Below, one piece after another: positions 25,003-38,984 of a stretch of DNA of 64,000 bases (the first letter of the stretch is position 1; each line of letters starts with the position of its first letter). The DNA comes from Phoronis australis. Its lineage: Eukaryota; Phoronida; Phoronidae. Below the pieces are notes generated by a model. The model was not told where the DNA came from, searched no databases, and saw only the letters and a list, made by a program, of their open reading frames with translations. The position numbers and the translations under genes were made by a program. The stretch is taken from the NCBI GenBank assembly GCA_002633005.1, contig NMRA01000280.1:336029-400028 (forward strand), read 5' to 3'.

Positions 25003-28000
25003 GTATACATACACAATTACGGTAGGCATAATGATGTCATTAACATCTGCTTTATTACGCCAACTGTTATTGATAGAAATTTCTAATCATAATTTGATAT
25101 CATTTAGCTCAACAAGGCCAATCCAAAACAAATCACGTAAGTTCAGAGTGAAACGGCTAGTTAACCAAAACACAATTTATAATCTCACAGTCCACTTATA
25201 TTGCACTGGTGTTTCACTTTATAGTAAATGTGCAGAAGTGATCAACACCTATCACACTAATCGACTCGCGTGTGTCTTTGCAAAGTTGCTCGTTTAGTAC
25301 GACATCATTTTGATGATTAGAACCGAGTCAAATAAAATTAAAATGCCAAAAATCCACAGCCTTAATAATTAGGTCACATTTACATTGTGCTGTAAATTAC
25401 TAAGAACTGACAAAGTTTTTGACTGGCTGTGGATCAATCGTAATCCTTCCCAACTCTCCTGAAGCATGCAATATGTGCAACAATTATCCGAGCACACTAA
25501 TTAATCCAAACGCAAGTAATTTTATAAAATTTTCAAGTTCTTCACTGCTACCTGAATTGGAAAAAATACAATACCTGCAGAATTTTTGAAAATGTGATGT
25601 GACTGTGCATCTCTATTTGAGGTTCCTAATCGTGTCATAGTAGTGGCAGATACGTCACCACATATGAACAAGGAAGTGAATACAGTCACAAAGTGGTTGT
25701 GTTATCAGCTTGCACAAAGCTGCTTACACACTGCAGGCTAGAATGAATGAGTTAAAATGATTGATGGAACCTCAAAAAGCTAACTGTTTTACAGAAACAG
25801 TTGCCTTGGAAACATCTACAACAGAAATGTGATGAGGCAGATGCAAACGCCGCAGCAATAACGGCAATGAATATTATGACTTTAAAAAAGAACATAACGT
25901 TGTGAAAACAGTTTTCTTAAAACACCAAAAAATTACACTTCTTCCCTAGCCAGGCAACACTTGTTACTGTGCCCATTAATAATGGTTATATAACATCAAA
26001 AGTATCTGCTTACATAGCCCTGCCTGCAAATCGACATTCTATGACAAAACAGCAATTTGAAAGCCAAGCCAGATGAAAACTTTGACTGAGTGAGACTATT
26101 CAACAGTCATATGTAAGTGGTGGCAAGACTACTGCAGTCATTTCTCGCAAGAAATAAAACATAAATAAAATCGGAAAAAGCCAAAAATACAACAAAAGCA
26201 TTAGTGCTACGGGAGTTATTGACATTGTCTTAAAAAATTCCCCTACTGCAGCAATATTGTTTCCATCTTAGCTTTGCTTCCCCTCCACAAACCCCTTCCC
26301 CCTCTGAAAATAGGGCCGTCCCAGATTAAACACCGACACTTGAATCTCGCTGCATTTTCTCACAATGCCGTAAATATCCGTCAGTTCTCGTTTTCGTGTC
26401 ACTGGAGTTTCACATGTTATTTGTTATTGTCCAATTCTTTACAAGTTTTTCTTGGTTGCATTACGCTATCCATCCTGCCAATGCCGACGAAGTATTACTG
26501 CTGTGCTGTGGGCTGCAAGTTGGACGTGAGAAAGTCTGATAAATTAGACAATCCTGACATCAATGAGAGACACGAAAAGGTGCCTAATTTCCAAAACGAG
26601 GTCACGAGCTTTCTAATCTCCGATACAAAGCAGAGTTCCATCACAGTGTAATCAGGGACAGACCTATTGCCATGCAGGTGTATCACTTTGAGTGAAACTT
26701 AAGTGCAAAACAATGACTCAGTAAGGTCACACATGTTTACAACTCTAAGCAGTATTGCCTGTGACATTCATAAGGTACCTACAATACACACAGGAATGTC
26801 TTTGTCTAGTATTCAAAAGCACTTCTCATTCAGAGTCCTCACAAAGAAACCTTATTCAAATCTCAAGGCAACCAAAACAATCTTTGAGATCCACAGTGTT
26901 TAGAAGCAGGCAAGCATACACTCACTGTTAGTTTATGGTATTTGTACCTAAGTTAAAAAGCTTATTAATGTCCACCTAATCAGGTGGCAGTGTCAATGAA
27001 GTTAATCAAGCATGACAAACAAAACACACAAATAACATAATAATGGAGCCTATACACTTTTGTGTGGTAGAAACATTTCCCTTGATAGGAAACGTGCTTG
27101 GCATATTGAAAAATAATGAGCACGCCTTTAAAAGAGACCATAAAACCAAGCTAGCAGCCTTGGACTTCCCTTGTTTGTGAGAAAACACAAATCAACTCAT
27201 TCTTGGAGCAGCTGGATATAACATGATACAAAAGTTGTGGACTATTAATTGCTTGCAAACTACTTTTATCTTGAAAAAAGACAGTAACAGCATACATGTA
27301 AAAGGTAAGATGGCTTACTCACAGATTGACAGTTGGCTGATAACAAAGTTCAGCTCACAAGAATCAAAAGCCACTGAGATGTAGCAAAGACAAGCCTGCG
27401 CAAAACCCCAAAAAAGAACTCAGATACTTTAAAAAAATCACGAAAAAGTAGTGAAAGAGAAACAGGAAGGTGGAGAGTGGGGGAAATTAGTGAGGATGGG
27501 ATGGGCAGTAGGGGGAGACATGGAAACGAAAAAGCAGATGGGGGCAGGGGAAATAAAGTTTCCCTGAGCAAAATATCCACCGCAATGCACTTACGTAGTT
27601 GGTCTGTTCTTGAGGGGGTGGGTAAGTTCTTCAATCAAAGTCAGAAAGCAGCTGGAAGCCACCGATGAAGGTCAGGGGTGGATAGTAGGGAGAAAATGGA
27701 AGCCTGGTTTGTTACTGAGCACTTAAATCCCATTAATTGAATACAATGGCACTAAAAACATAGTTGATTATTATAAATTATCTGTCTATTGAGAAAAGCA
27801 AAAACCTCAAGATATCATGGATCCCTGCAGTGCATAAATTTACTGTGATGAAATAGAACCATTCGAACACAAACACAGGGAGGACGGTAAAATCTCGCCA
27901 ATTTTAAACCAAAATAATGGTAATGTTGTTCTTTTTTTAAATTCTTCTCACAATGTTGTGAATGTCCACAATTTCTCAAAATGCTCTCGCAGTATAGAAA

Positions 28001-28930
28001 CTGAAAATGCTAAAGCTTTTATTCAATGCTTCTTATCTTTTAAGGAAAAATGAAAGAACTACCAATGTTGTCCGCGCGATCCGTCATGTTGTGTCCTAAA
28101 TTGGTAAGATTATAAACTATAATAAGTAGTAAATATGGTAAATTTCAAATTCATAACAAACAGATGGTTAACAGCTGCAGAAGACTCTGAATTTTGTTTT
28201 GACATTTCGTGAACTCTCTTTATCAAATATACCCGTTCAAAATTACGGTTGGGTAAAAGCACACATTGTTCGGCCAAACATAGCAATAGAGATTTTACAG
28301 TGCATTAGTTCACACTTTTACCACATTATTTCCCAACTTGAAGTACGCCATAAGTTGAAAAACATTTCATACTATCTAAATACAACATTTCACAGTACCT
28401 TCTTTTTCACACTAACCAAGAACAAAAGATACAGATGTGTCGACAGTGACTTCATGTAGTTGCACACCACAACACCATAGAAGCACTGAATGGGCAATGT
28501 ACACTTTGAATGTATTTTTGATCATTCCTATAAATAGCCCATAATCCATACACACAGAGCATAGTTCCAGCACAACCAGGTGTGTCCACACATTTCACCT
28601 AGCAACTCACCTGCGATCACCTTTAACAGACTTGATTCACAGTCACAGTGACTAGTACTGTCTAGACAGTAATGATATTGTTGAGCCTTTACATTACAAC
28701 ACTTAAACCCAACAAAAAGACAAACTACACTTAACTGGATACACAGAAAAACAAACCAATTAGCGTTATCTCTTACCAAGTTTACTTTGAGTCACAACTT
28801 CGTTAGCTCATCAGGTAGATAATGAGCCATTTAGCTGTTTTGCAATCATCTCATTCTGTTTGAACAAATAAGCAACATCAGAAACACAAAGCTCATAGCT
28901 GCACCACTAACAGTAAGCTTCTGGGGGTGT
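25003..28930. other. 3.9 kb without a recognised gene
   Basis: No convincing exon was found. One short plus frame from ATG 26481 (57 codons) starts MPTKYYCCAVGCKLD, which faintly recalls the start of THAP-type zinc fingers, but the later signature residues are not visible. Confidence 0.35.
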
Positions 28931-28934
28931 TTAC

Positions 28935-29386
28935 AAGTGTCAAAAATGACCACTAGGTGGTGCGGAATGTGTGGAACTTATCTGAAAATGGGAAAGACTC
29001 ATCTTCTCCCTTGCCAAATTTCATTAAAATACATCTAAGAACTCCAAAGATAGAAGCAAACTTAAAAATTAAAATTACCACTAGGAGACATAGTGTTTGT
29101 CAGATTGGTCTGAAACCCAATGCCATCTGTTGTCAGCTTCATAAAGACACGCGTGTTACGTAAATCTTATTAAAATCCTGCAAGGGGTTCAGGCGATATG
29201 TAACAGCAGACGCTGGACGCCCAGGCAGAAATGACGGCACTATACACAACGCAGGCACAAATTGTCATCACAGCCCTAATTGTCACACTTTGAGATGACA
29301 TGACAATTTCAGCCTGCACCATTCACCCACACACCCACACCCACACACCCACACCCACACATATATGTGGGCACATAAAATCCTGG
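28935..29386 (+). repeat. CCACTAGGGGGC-box repeat cluster 3 with nested microsatellite
   Basis: Boxes lie at 28950 (CCACTAGGTGGTGC) and 29078 (CCACTAGGAGACAT), with TGGAACTTATCTGAAAATGG and GCCAAATTTCATTAAAAT linkers. The 3' part has an inserted inverted repeat (AATTGTCATC...GACATGACAATT) and an ACCCACAC microsatellite. It finishes with ATATATGTGGGCACATAA, half of the family's terminal hairpin. Confidence 0.7.
29325..29362 (+). repeat. ACCCACAC microsatellite
   Basis: A CA/CCA-rich tandem run of about 38 bp sits just before the terminal hairpin half of the repeat cluster. Confidence 0.8.
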
Positions 29387-29399
29387 AGTAAAGGTCTCA

Positions 29400-32300
29400 A
29401 GAGAAAAAACCTATAGTCGAGTATTATTTTAAAGGTAAAAAGGAAAAATGTAACCACCAGATGCGGCTCCAGGATCATGAACGCAGGGAGTCTGACGTGA
29501 TCAAACAAAGGACACTTGATATTTCATCATTACAACACCACACAAGTGTCTGAGCCAGGAGTCCTGCCACCATGGAACCCCTACGGGATCTGCGTCCGTC
29601 ATAGTTACACCATGTTCAAGTAATACCCAACAATGGGTACTTGCCTTCACCTGGGCAGTCAATCCTCCTGTGTATGCTTGTGTGGTCTCTGTGTAAAAGC
29701 TGCACTGACCAGAGAATATTCACAGCAGAAAGCCAGCCAAATCCATTGTGATGTTAAATCAGTTTCGACATTAGCGTTTGATGGAAAACCGGTCTTCAGG
29801 TGCTTAATGATAATGCGGCATGGTTTAATTGCAGCAAAACAGCATAACGAACATCGTTAATTAGCCTTATGTCAAATGGTAGCCAATCAGCTCGGACATT
29901 TCATACAGTGATGAACAATTTCACTCAGAGTTGGCTGGATAAAAGGTTTGGTATTACAGACCTTTTTCAACACTGGGGTTGTGTATGTAGGAATAAACAA
30001 CAGTTTAAGTGCATATCAGTGCCTTCCTCTTATGGCAGAACTTATTTGATCAACCTTTTTGGAAGTCACGTGGTGTTTCAATTATGCTAGGAAAATGAAG
30101 GTTCACTTCGAAAAATGATGTTTTCAAAGCCACAACCTGTACCAGGACAGACATGCCCTACATGATGTTTAGAGAGTATCACAGAAAAAGCCACAAATAC
30201 AGAAACAGCTTATACCTATGGTAAAAAGTTTTGAGTTGGGACAGTGAAAAAAATATTAATTTGCTCAAGGTCAGAGCTTGTACCAAAGTTCAGAAATATG
30301 CAATATTTGTGGTCCCAAATTCAAGAATTACCATCAATGACAAACGATTACTCAATTTAATGTTACACACTGCTAGGATGAGCAAAAAGGTTGTGTTGGC
30401 AGCTATTTTTTGTTGACCGTGTTCCAACCTATAGCATCAAGAAATTTCAATTTCTGTGTGAATTTCTGTGTCCCAAATTACAAAGCCTTCCCAAACTGTA
30501 GAATTATTACCATAATATTCATCATATTCTTCGCAGAACTTCGCAGCTCACCTACAAGTGTAGAGAATATCTATTTATTCTATATCAGTTTTACATGTCG
30601 TTAACCTGTGTTCATTGTTTCAATACAGATACATACCTATGTTAGACATGGTTCAGTATTGTTGAAGAAATAACGGAACCACTTCTGATACAAAGACTCT
30701 AGTAGTGATCTATACTGAATCAAAATGACTGACATCAAATGTCCCGCAACACAACGTGATATGGCCTGCCCCCCCCAGACTGGAAGTCTTCCTGAAACTC
30801 CTTGACATGCATGAAAGGACCACCACTCACCCAGTAAGCACCCCTGTAACAGCCACAGGGGTCAAAGCAGAGAATGTGAAGCGTCCAGTCAATTTAAAAC
30901 CAAAAATAGGATTCAGAAGTGATTTGAAGTAAACCAAAGTTCAACTGATGAAATGCACTTCATTCAGCAGGGTTCAGTTTTGGTATGCGCCCCTTGGCAA
31001 ATTAACAGTCATGGTGGTGCCTTGCCAAGACTGTACTGAATAAGCACATCTGCACTGACCCACATATTTTAGAGTGGATGGACAAAATTACACATAGCCT
31101 ATTTTTCTAAAACAACTCTGCTCACAATGTGATATAAATACAACCAACTAATAATAGATAAATCTTGGTTGACTTGGAGAAGTACGTATTAATTCCTTCA
31201 TGACGCTGACTCCGTTGATTGATCAATACAAGCTAATGATACACAACTATTAAATAGCTCTCCGCCTTCAACGTCTCCGTCATCTTCATCCACCACTGAT
31301 TGAATTCAGCAACACAAACAGCTGCTTAGAAACACTGCAAACGCCTGTGACAAACTGTGGTAACAAGAACCGTGATGTAAAATGCTGGAAATGTGGAGGG
31401 CTACCAAATCTGGACCAGAACATTTTAAATATATGTAACAATATCATTTGTGGGATTAAACACATCCTTGATCATAAAACATATTCTGCAGCAAATTGAA
31501 TCTTGCATTAGAGTAGCAATATCACACACCCACACGTTTGTTAGATCAGTGAAATAAATGTGGGTTAGGAATGGGAGGCTAGATATAAAAGCCGGAAAAT
31601 TTGACCACTGTATTTTTCAGCTTGTTTGGTTCGGCACGATCTGAATGAAGGGAATACAAACTTGGATGCGATAATAAAAGCACTCCAGAGCATGACACTT
31701 AGTGAAATTGAACGCAAAATGTTAAGTCATAACGGGAAACCATATAGCCTGTGAACAGATCTGCTAACACACCAAGTTTCAGAAAGATCTGTCCAAGGAT
31801 GCCGGAGGGCCATCTGTTGCCCAATTTGAATCAAAAACAGTAGATATGGAGCTCAAGACGAGATACACAATGTGTGTAAGTTCCATGTCAATCAGGCAAC
31901 AAATGCGGCTTACAGGCGCGGGGGANGGGGGGGGGGGGGGGGCAATCAACAAGAAAGTGAGGAAAGATCAGACAACAAAAACAGTTGCCAGAAATTCTCG
32001 GATTAGTCAGAAATGGTACATGTAGGTCGTAGAGAGAAGCGCACGATACATTCCAGGTAGTCCGGGACAAGATCTATCTACTACACAAATTTCAGAATTG
32101 AATTTCTCGCTGAAAAAGTGAAAATTTGAAAAGTGGCTATCACAGTGCAACCTTGCATTCTATTTCGCCTAAAATATGCTTCAAGCGTTTAATCAGATAC
32201 CATGTGCACACAAATTCACAACAGAGCAACGTATTTGGCAAAATTTCATTTCCCCAAGTAATAAATTATGCATGAAAAGACAAATACACCAGCACAAGTT

Positions 32301-35300
32301 AAAGGGAAAGCAACAGTTTCCGTGTTACCTTTAGCTCTAGTAAAATTACAGATCCTTGATTTTCTTGAAAAACATTTTTTGTGATTGAATTTAGGATGTA
32401 TGCACTAAAAGAAAGCGACGTATGTAAATGGCTCAGCAAAAGCCCGGCATCTTGATTCCACAGTCAATGTCAGTGACCAAAATTTGTCCCAAGCACCATG
32501 CACAGGCGAGAGTGTACACCAACAAGCACGTGGTAAATACAGAGCATATGTGTGCATCGGTGCTTACAAGTAAGACAATATTTCAGAAGCAAGTTCAATG
32601 GCGACAGTCACGCAAATTTTCCAAGTGATACCGGTAAAACATCACATAAATATATATCAAAAAATTCACAAAATGCCATTCACAATTGTTTTGCTACATC
32701 GATACAAAACAAAAAAATTCAGTTTTACCAAACGAATCAAACTAATCAAGTAATATACTAATTTTTGGAATAAGAGTAAAACAATGTGAAGTAGAATAGG
32801 TACCTTTAAGTCATTTAAACTGCATTACAAGAAAATTCATTCATAAAAATCATGTGCAAGCACAGAAAGTTTTTAATTAACAACATCTTTGTGACACATG
32901 CCACGCAGTATTGACTACAGAGCAATTTTTGAACTGAAGTTCAAATGCATTTGCATATCACGAATCTTGATTATATGTATGTTGCATTTCAACATGCCTC
33001 CATGACTTAAAAAACATGTCAAAAACGATATGCAGTCATATTCAAAGTAAAATGTTTTGTTGTTTCATTGTCATGTTACTGGTAGTACAGGGTATAACAG
33101 TCAAAAGCAAGCCATCTGAATACACACACTCAATTATACATATCTAGTTAAGCATGCAGAAATTCTCAGGTTGTTGGAGTTTCTTGGGTAAAATTTATCA
33201 CCATTTGGTGTGGTCTCGGGTATCCATTTTCTCAACTGTCCAGGTACTGCGCTAATCTACAGTGACACCCCCCTGTGGTAGAGAGGATTGCACACATGAC
33301 CAGTACCCCAACACATAGGTGTCACTTTATAAAATGTGGTTATGAGTCAACTGACCCCCGCAGTGAGCCAATTTGTAGGATCTACCGGTCACATTAGTAG
33401 TTAAATTTTGGGGGTGATTTCGCGTGCTACCTCACTATGTTATGGACCGGTGATTGGTTTAAATGGTCAATGGCAATCAATTTAACCAAACACATGGATC
33501 CGACAGCTGGGGTCTATTTTCACAATCTGATATACCAGGGACATGGTTTACATTGCTGTTCTGGTCACTGACATCAGATTGATCAGCTGTTTTGCATTTT
33601 CCCTTCACAGAAGTACACTGTAGATGCTCTCAGTAAGTTTTCATCACATGAAGTAGAGCAAATGCCCCGCTTGGGGACAAGTTTGACATATTTACAGATC
33701 TGATCTCACTTTGAAAATATTAAAAATTATCAAAACTTGTCATGTGATGATTTCACCAGAAATCAATGTAGTAATGCGTCATATACTTCATTTCCTATTT
33801 TGAAAGTTCATAGGACCCCCACGACTTGAGTTATTTAATCCTGAGAAACCAGAATGGATAACTATAGATAGATGGAACACTAGGAAACACAATCAAGACC
33901 AGTCGGCAGGCACAGTGACAGCCATTCTGTATTAAGTATAACATGGCGCTCATAGGATAAAACCTGATGACCGAATTTTTGCCCAAATTTATCAAAACTT
34001 CACTTTTGACACTTGCAATGTCCAGTGAAACAAATGTAAGCCATGGTCTACGTTGTTCCACGAGTTTCATACTGGTCAATTCCTATTTCAAATCCCATGT
34101 GTTTTCTGAAAATTATTGAATTTCAACATGCCTTACCTCAGTGTTTAGCCTGGGCAAAACAACATCCCTTCCTACGGTCACAGTACACCTTCCCTATTTT
34201 ACAGTGTCATCTAGTTATTTTAAGTGGAATTTAACGTGTTAAAGGTAGATAGTTGGACCACATTATAAAATTTAAATAAAACAAATGTTAATTTAATTAA
34301 CTTGTTGTTTTTGTGTTGCTGCCCCATGTTTGTAAAGATATCCTTAGTTTTTGGAAAATTGAGGAAGCAAAAGGATTCATGTAACAAGAGACCTGAAGGA
34401 ATACATGTCAAGTGGCTGTTCTGGTGGAATCAGCAGGTTATTTCTGCTCTGATCCGCTAATATTGCCTATGGTCTGTGATGAAAAAGCCGATGCTGGGCA
34501 TTTTCAAGTGGTTGCAACCTGTGACTTACTTTATTAAGCCAATTGTCACACCTTCAGTGACTGTAGACATTCTCTCGTGTTTTCAGTGTTTTGGGTGGCT
34601 TGTATGAAATGATTTTAAAAAAGCAAATGATTACATCGTCTCACTTTTCTTATCTTTGGCAAAACGACATTAGTTTTTTCTGCTTAGCTTTGAGGAGATT
34701 GAACCAGCATTTTGTAACAAAAGATGGAATTATTGGAGACCAGAGGAAGAACAGATGCAACTGCGAGAGGAACAAATATCTGGCGGAATGTTCTCTGAAA
34801 CTCGAAAGAACGCCATCGTGGAACAAGAAATTCATAAATCTACCTGCGTGAACCGAGATGCGACTTTATTTAATGCCTCTCACTGAAATTGAAAAGATGA
34901 CATCAGTGAAATAAATAATGAAAAACTAATCACTAAAAAGGACCAGCATTTGATAATTTTATTGGAGCTCCAAATATTCATAAATCAAAATCCAAAATTT
35001 AAAGAAATTTAATTCAATGTCTGCCTTCACAATGGAAGACAGCATCAGTGTTTGGGATCAAAATATGGCTGCCATAAGTCGATGCTGTCAACTAAACCAT
35101 GCTGAACCAATTGCCTGCTTCATAGAGTTATGAGAAGATACTGTTAATACATTTAAAACATCAACTTTATTATTGACATGGGCATACATCAGAACCATCA
35201 GCAACATTGCCCAGACAATAAGTTTGTACAAGCTTAGGGTGAGTCCTTACTTAGAAACAATTAATCAAAATGCATTTTTGTTACAATGGTGATCATTAAT

Positions 35301-36105
35301 GTTTCAATCTTTATTTCACATTTCATATTTAGGATAGTCACCTCTACTAAATGCATTGTTTTCCTGATTACCAACAGGCGTCAAATACAAAATAATTACC
35401 AGTCATTCCAGTCCACATTGTTTACCATCTTCGAAGAGAGGTGGGGATTTTAGGAGGTTGTTTTATATCTTTAATCAAATGTGTTGAAAAGTTGAAATCC
35501 TAGAGTACATGCCCACCATCATAGACTTACTCAAGGTGATGATTTCATGCAGAAGGTCAATTGGTGTATTTTGATTAAAAAACATTAATCAGTAGCAGAA
35601 GACCAATAGAGCTTAAATACTGAAGTTTGAATTATTCTGAATTGATATCGTAGCCACAACAAACAATTTAATACTATAAATTCAAAACGTACTAGTTCGT
35701 CTCGTACGTCCGTCACACTTACTCAACTTACATCGATTTGTCTGACAAAAAGTTCTTCCAAGATATCATCCAAAAATCAGTGTGTTGTACCTCACAAACA
35801 TTCCACTAAATCATCATATAAAACAAAAAATTCTAACTTTACGCAACTCACAGAAATTTAACGAGACAATCTTTTTTCAAAAATTCAAATTCTCTGTGTA
35901 CGTCCGTCACACCCCTTTAAAGGCAATTTTCTCTATCAGATAAAAAGTTAGGAGAAAAGTTGACAAATGCTTTGAAAGATAACAATGAGACCTATCAACT
36001 GATGTATTAATTATAGGGAGTGGAATTACTGGTATGTCAGTAACTGTAATCGCATTGCCAATGTTTAGTTCTGAACTGCAGCGTGGCTTCATCCTTTGCA
36101 TGCCA
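29400..36105. other. 6.7 kb without a recognised gene
   Basis: The only coding hint is a possible terminal exon at 31621-31754 on the plus strand (described in the findings). A G-run interrupted by one undetermined base lies at about 31920-31942. CGTACGTCCGTCACAC-like words occur twice, near 35704 and 35896. FRS2 5' noncoding exons could lie in this span if its promoter is near 39 kb. Confidence 0.35.
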
Positions 36106-36108
36106 GCT

Positions 36109-37244
36109 CAGGGCTCGACAGTATGAAAATTGCCAGGTCGCGTGTTGCGACGTAGGGAGAATCCCAGGTCACATTTTCAAATTCCAGTTTGCATTAAAAA
36201 ATTCCAGGTCACAAATTTTTCCCGCCATTAAAATTACGCGCCAAAATTGATTTTTTAGATCGTCGAGAAAATGTTTACATTATGCTCTTACCTGCAGTGT
36301 TAAATACTCACAGGCTTCAGGACGCAAAATTGAGTTCTTACATGCAGATACGACGTTACTTTTATTCACGACCATCATTGAAAGGCTCTAATGCACTAGA
36401 CTAATTAACGGTGTGAAAGTTGAAGCAGTGCTCTCTAACCAACACGTCCATTCGAGTAGTCAATTTGCGACGTGAAAAGGGTCACTTGTTGAAAAAGTAT
36501 ATTCCATGATTTTGCTAGATCTGACCTGGTACATGACTGACATTAAAGTCGTTAAAGATCCAACTAACTCTTGAGTGCAAACTCCCTCCATTTTTTTCGC
36601 AGCCCAAACTTTGGAACTCAACTCAACGCTTGTAAAATATCCTTGTAAAAAATCCGAAACTTTGTCCCAGCTGAATGACGTATTCAGATGCGCGGGAACA
36701 ATTCAGTGCAAATTCCACAACAAAAAATGGGGGACTTACCAGTATACTGTTTACGTAAGGACATTTTATGTGAAAATATATATGCTTTTTCACTACAAAG
36801 TTTGGTAAGTTGATTGTTTAAGAATTAGTAGAAACACAGTGACTGCTGTTTTGTGACGTTTTACGTGTTATGCCATGGTCCGAAACTTTGCTTCGGCGCA
36901 TCAGGAAATTTGCAAAAGTAGCCAAAAATATTAGCTAAAGAAATGCGTCAAAGATCGATTCTGCATTATCCCATGTTCACGTGAAGCGCTTACAAGTAAT
37001 CTGGAGTGCTGTTCACGCTTAGTGTTCTTTTGAACTTGATTGTCAACAACCAAATAATGGTCAGATTTACACGAGTTGCTTTATATTTGCCAGGTATCTG
37101 CCAAGAAGTGTAAAAACTCAGCTCGCATAGGTTGTTAATTCCAGTTTGCATTTTGCGACATGATATGAGCTGCAAAAAATCTCAGCTTGTATTTCCAAAT
37201 TTCAGGTCGCATTTGTGACCTGCAGCTTGTTATGTTGAACCCTG
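36109..37244. mobile_element. 1.1-kb element with ~100-bp imperfect inverted ends
   Basis: The left end CAGGGCTCGACAGTATG mirrors the right end CATAACATGTTGAACCCTG-type sequence (actual right terminus TGTTGAACCCTG). Further in, CCAGGTCGCGTG and ATTCCAGTTTGCATT on the left recur inverted or as copies on the right (GACCTG, AATTCCAGTTTGCATTTTG). An AGCT word flanks both sides, with one extra T on the right. No transposase frame is visible, so it is non-autonomous. A related fragment may lie near 2930-3000. Confidence 0.6.
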
Positions 37245-37384
37245 TAGCTGCTGACACACGCTGTGTTTCAGTTGATCAACACATTGGACAAAGGGAGACC
37301 ACAAAAAAACAAGAATGAAAATGGACTGGATTTTCGCTATAGCATTATTTACCATAAAATTTCTGAAATTTAAAACTGAGCTAT

Positions 37385-37500
37385 GAACTTGCCTTCCATC
37401 AAAAAATAACTTCATTTGGGACACTTACTGTTATAAAACTTGTTCCTCACTTAGGTTACAGGTGAATACCGAGCTTTGGATGAACTGAGACTTTGTTATT
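37385..37500 (+). repeat. Family F foldback element, left half only
   Basis: CTTGCCTTCCATCAAAAAAT, CACTTACTGTTATAAAAC and GAACTGAGACTTTGTTATTG follow the order of the left half of the family seen at 46.3, 50.7 and 55.2 kb. I could not find the matching right terminus. Confidence 0.5.
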
Positions 37501-37504
37501 GACC

Positions 37505-38900
37505 AACAATACGTTCATTAAATTGGTTTGTCACGATGTGTTATTTTATATGCCAAGCATGCAGGTTTCAGGAACTACTGAACACTTCCCTCGAAATTTT
37601 CCTTGAAGCTAGCGTGTATTGATGGATGTCCATCCCCAATGGGCCCTTCATGGCAGGTTTTTGTCAAATTGCACCTGACGCTGTCCAAACCATTAAAATA
37701 ACATAACTGGAAGTACTTTGGATACCGTTTGGAGGCCACTGATTTCTTTAAATCCTTTGAACTTGAACAATTACTCCAGCAATAGCAATTTCTTTCCGAC
37801 ACATTTTTTTATTCGCAAACAAAATTGGGAGTTGACCTCTGAGTCCATTACCATGCTCATTCAATATGGCTAAGGTCTAACAGAAACATATGGAAAGTTA
37901 AGAGGGGAGTTAGGCCTACCCATTGTAGCATGATAAGTTTGCGAACCATGCCAAGAGGAGGCAGTACAGACTGCACGAGAGCTGTCTAGTTCTCCCAAGT
38001 CTGACCAGAAATGACTACACACCTGAATAAGTAAGGGACAAACTAATACCAGTTTAATAGTGATACTAGATTTAAATAAAATCTTTGCTCCTTAAATTGC
38101 CCAAAAGTGGTTGCAGCCGCTTGGCCTGCACGGATGTGACACAGATGAAAACAAAATGAGTGGATGGTTCACTTAAAGACTAGGCCAAGTCATTACAGAA
38201 ATTAGCCACAAAGGCATTTGCAAAAAGTGCCACAAGCGTGCAGAATTTGTAAGTGTTTTGAGTTGACAGCACCTGACAGAAGTGCCATGTATAGCCAGGG
38301 CCAGGGGCTACTGTTTACAACTTTGCAAAACTTCAGGTCACAGCCTACTAATCAAATCAGAGTCAGTCTAGCCTCAGATGTCTAGCCTACTGACTGTTTA
38401 CTGAAAGCTTTACAGCAAAGTAATCGGGGAAACGTCTAGCTAGCGTTTCGGTATATTAAGAATGGAATACCAACATCATACAGGTAGCCCAAACAGCCCT
38501 AAACTGAACTCTCGTTCACACCCTTTTCATGTAAAAAAATAATTTTGATGCAAAACGAGCGACACTGCCAATATTTATCCTAGAGCTTACCTCGATCATT
38601 TTAGGGCATCTCCTTCACATAACCTTTCTGTAATATTACAAAAAATGTTACATCGTGTTCTAAAAACGTCGAGTTAAGCTCCTGTGGACACATTTGTCCT
38701 GGACTGGACGAAACCCCAACATTGACTAAGTTAGTAAGTAGTCCTAAGACAGAGTTCAAAAGGTCGCGGGTGAAGACCAAAGACAGCGCTTTTCATTCTC
38801 TTTTGAAAACGAAATTCAGTTCATTCCACGTTTTACGAAAAGGAAGTATTCCTAAGACAATCCACAATAATAAAACACTCGTAAACTAAGCAGTTCCGTC
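37505..38900. other. 1.4 kb without a recognised gene
   Basis: No coding similarity was seen; the frame at 37575-37802 (minus) has no recognised features. Confidence 0.4.
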
Positions 38901-38970
38901 ACACACTAACCTGTTATATCTTGATTCCGCTGAGACGTCTTCCATTCTCTGATTCATGCTCATCTGACGA

Positions 38971-38984
38971 GTGCGCTTGCGCAC
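38971..38984. promoter_or_regulatory. NRF1-like palindrome GTGCGCTTGCGCAC
   Basis: GTGCGC and GCGCAC flank a TT centre, close to the NRF1 consensus YGCGCAYGCGCR. It stands out in AT-rich surroundings. About 60 bp away, on the minus strand, lies a possible splice donor (AACAG|GTTAGTG, exon end 38911). It could therefore mark the promoter and noncoding first exon of a minus-strand gene such as FRS2. Confidence 0.3.

Noticed and set aside
24784-25297. Overlapping 72- and 113-codon plus frames
   Set aside because: The first lies wholly in the CCACTAGG-box repeats and the second begins in them; neither shows a domain.
31920-31942. Long G-run as a possible G-quadruplex regulatory site
   Set aside because: It contains an undetermined base and its length is uncertain, so it may be a sequencing problem rather than a real feature.
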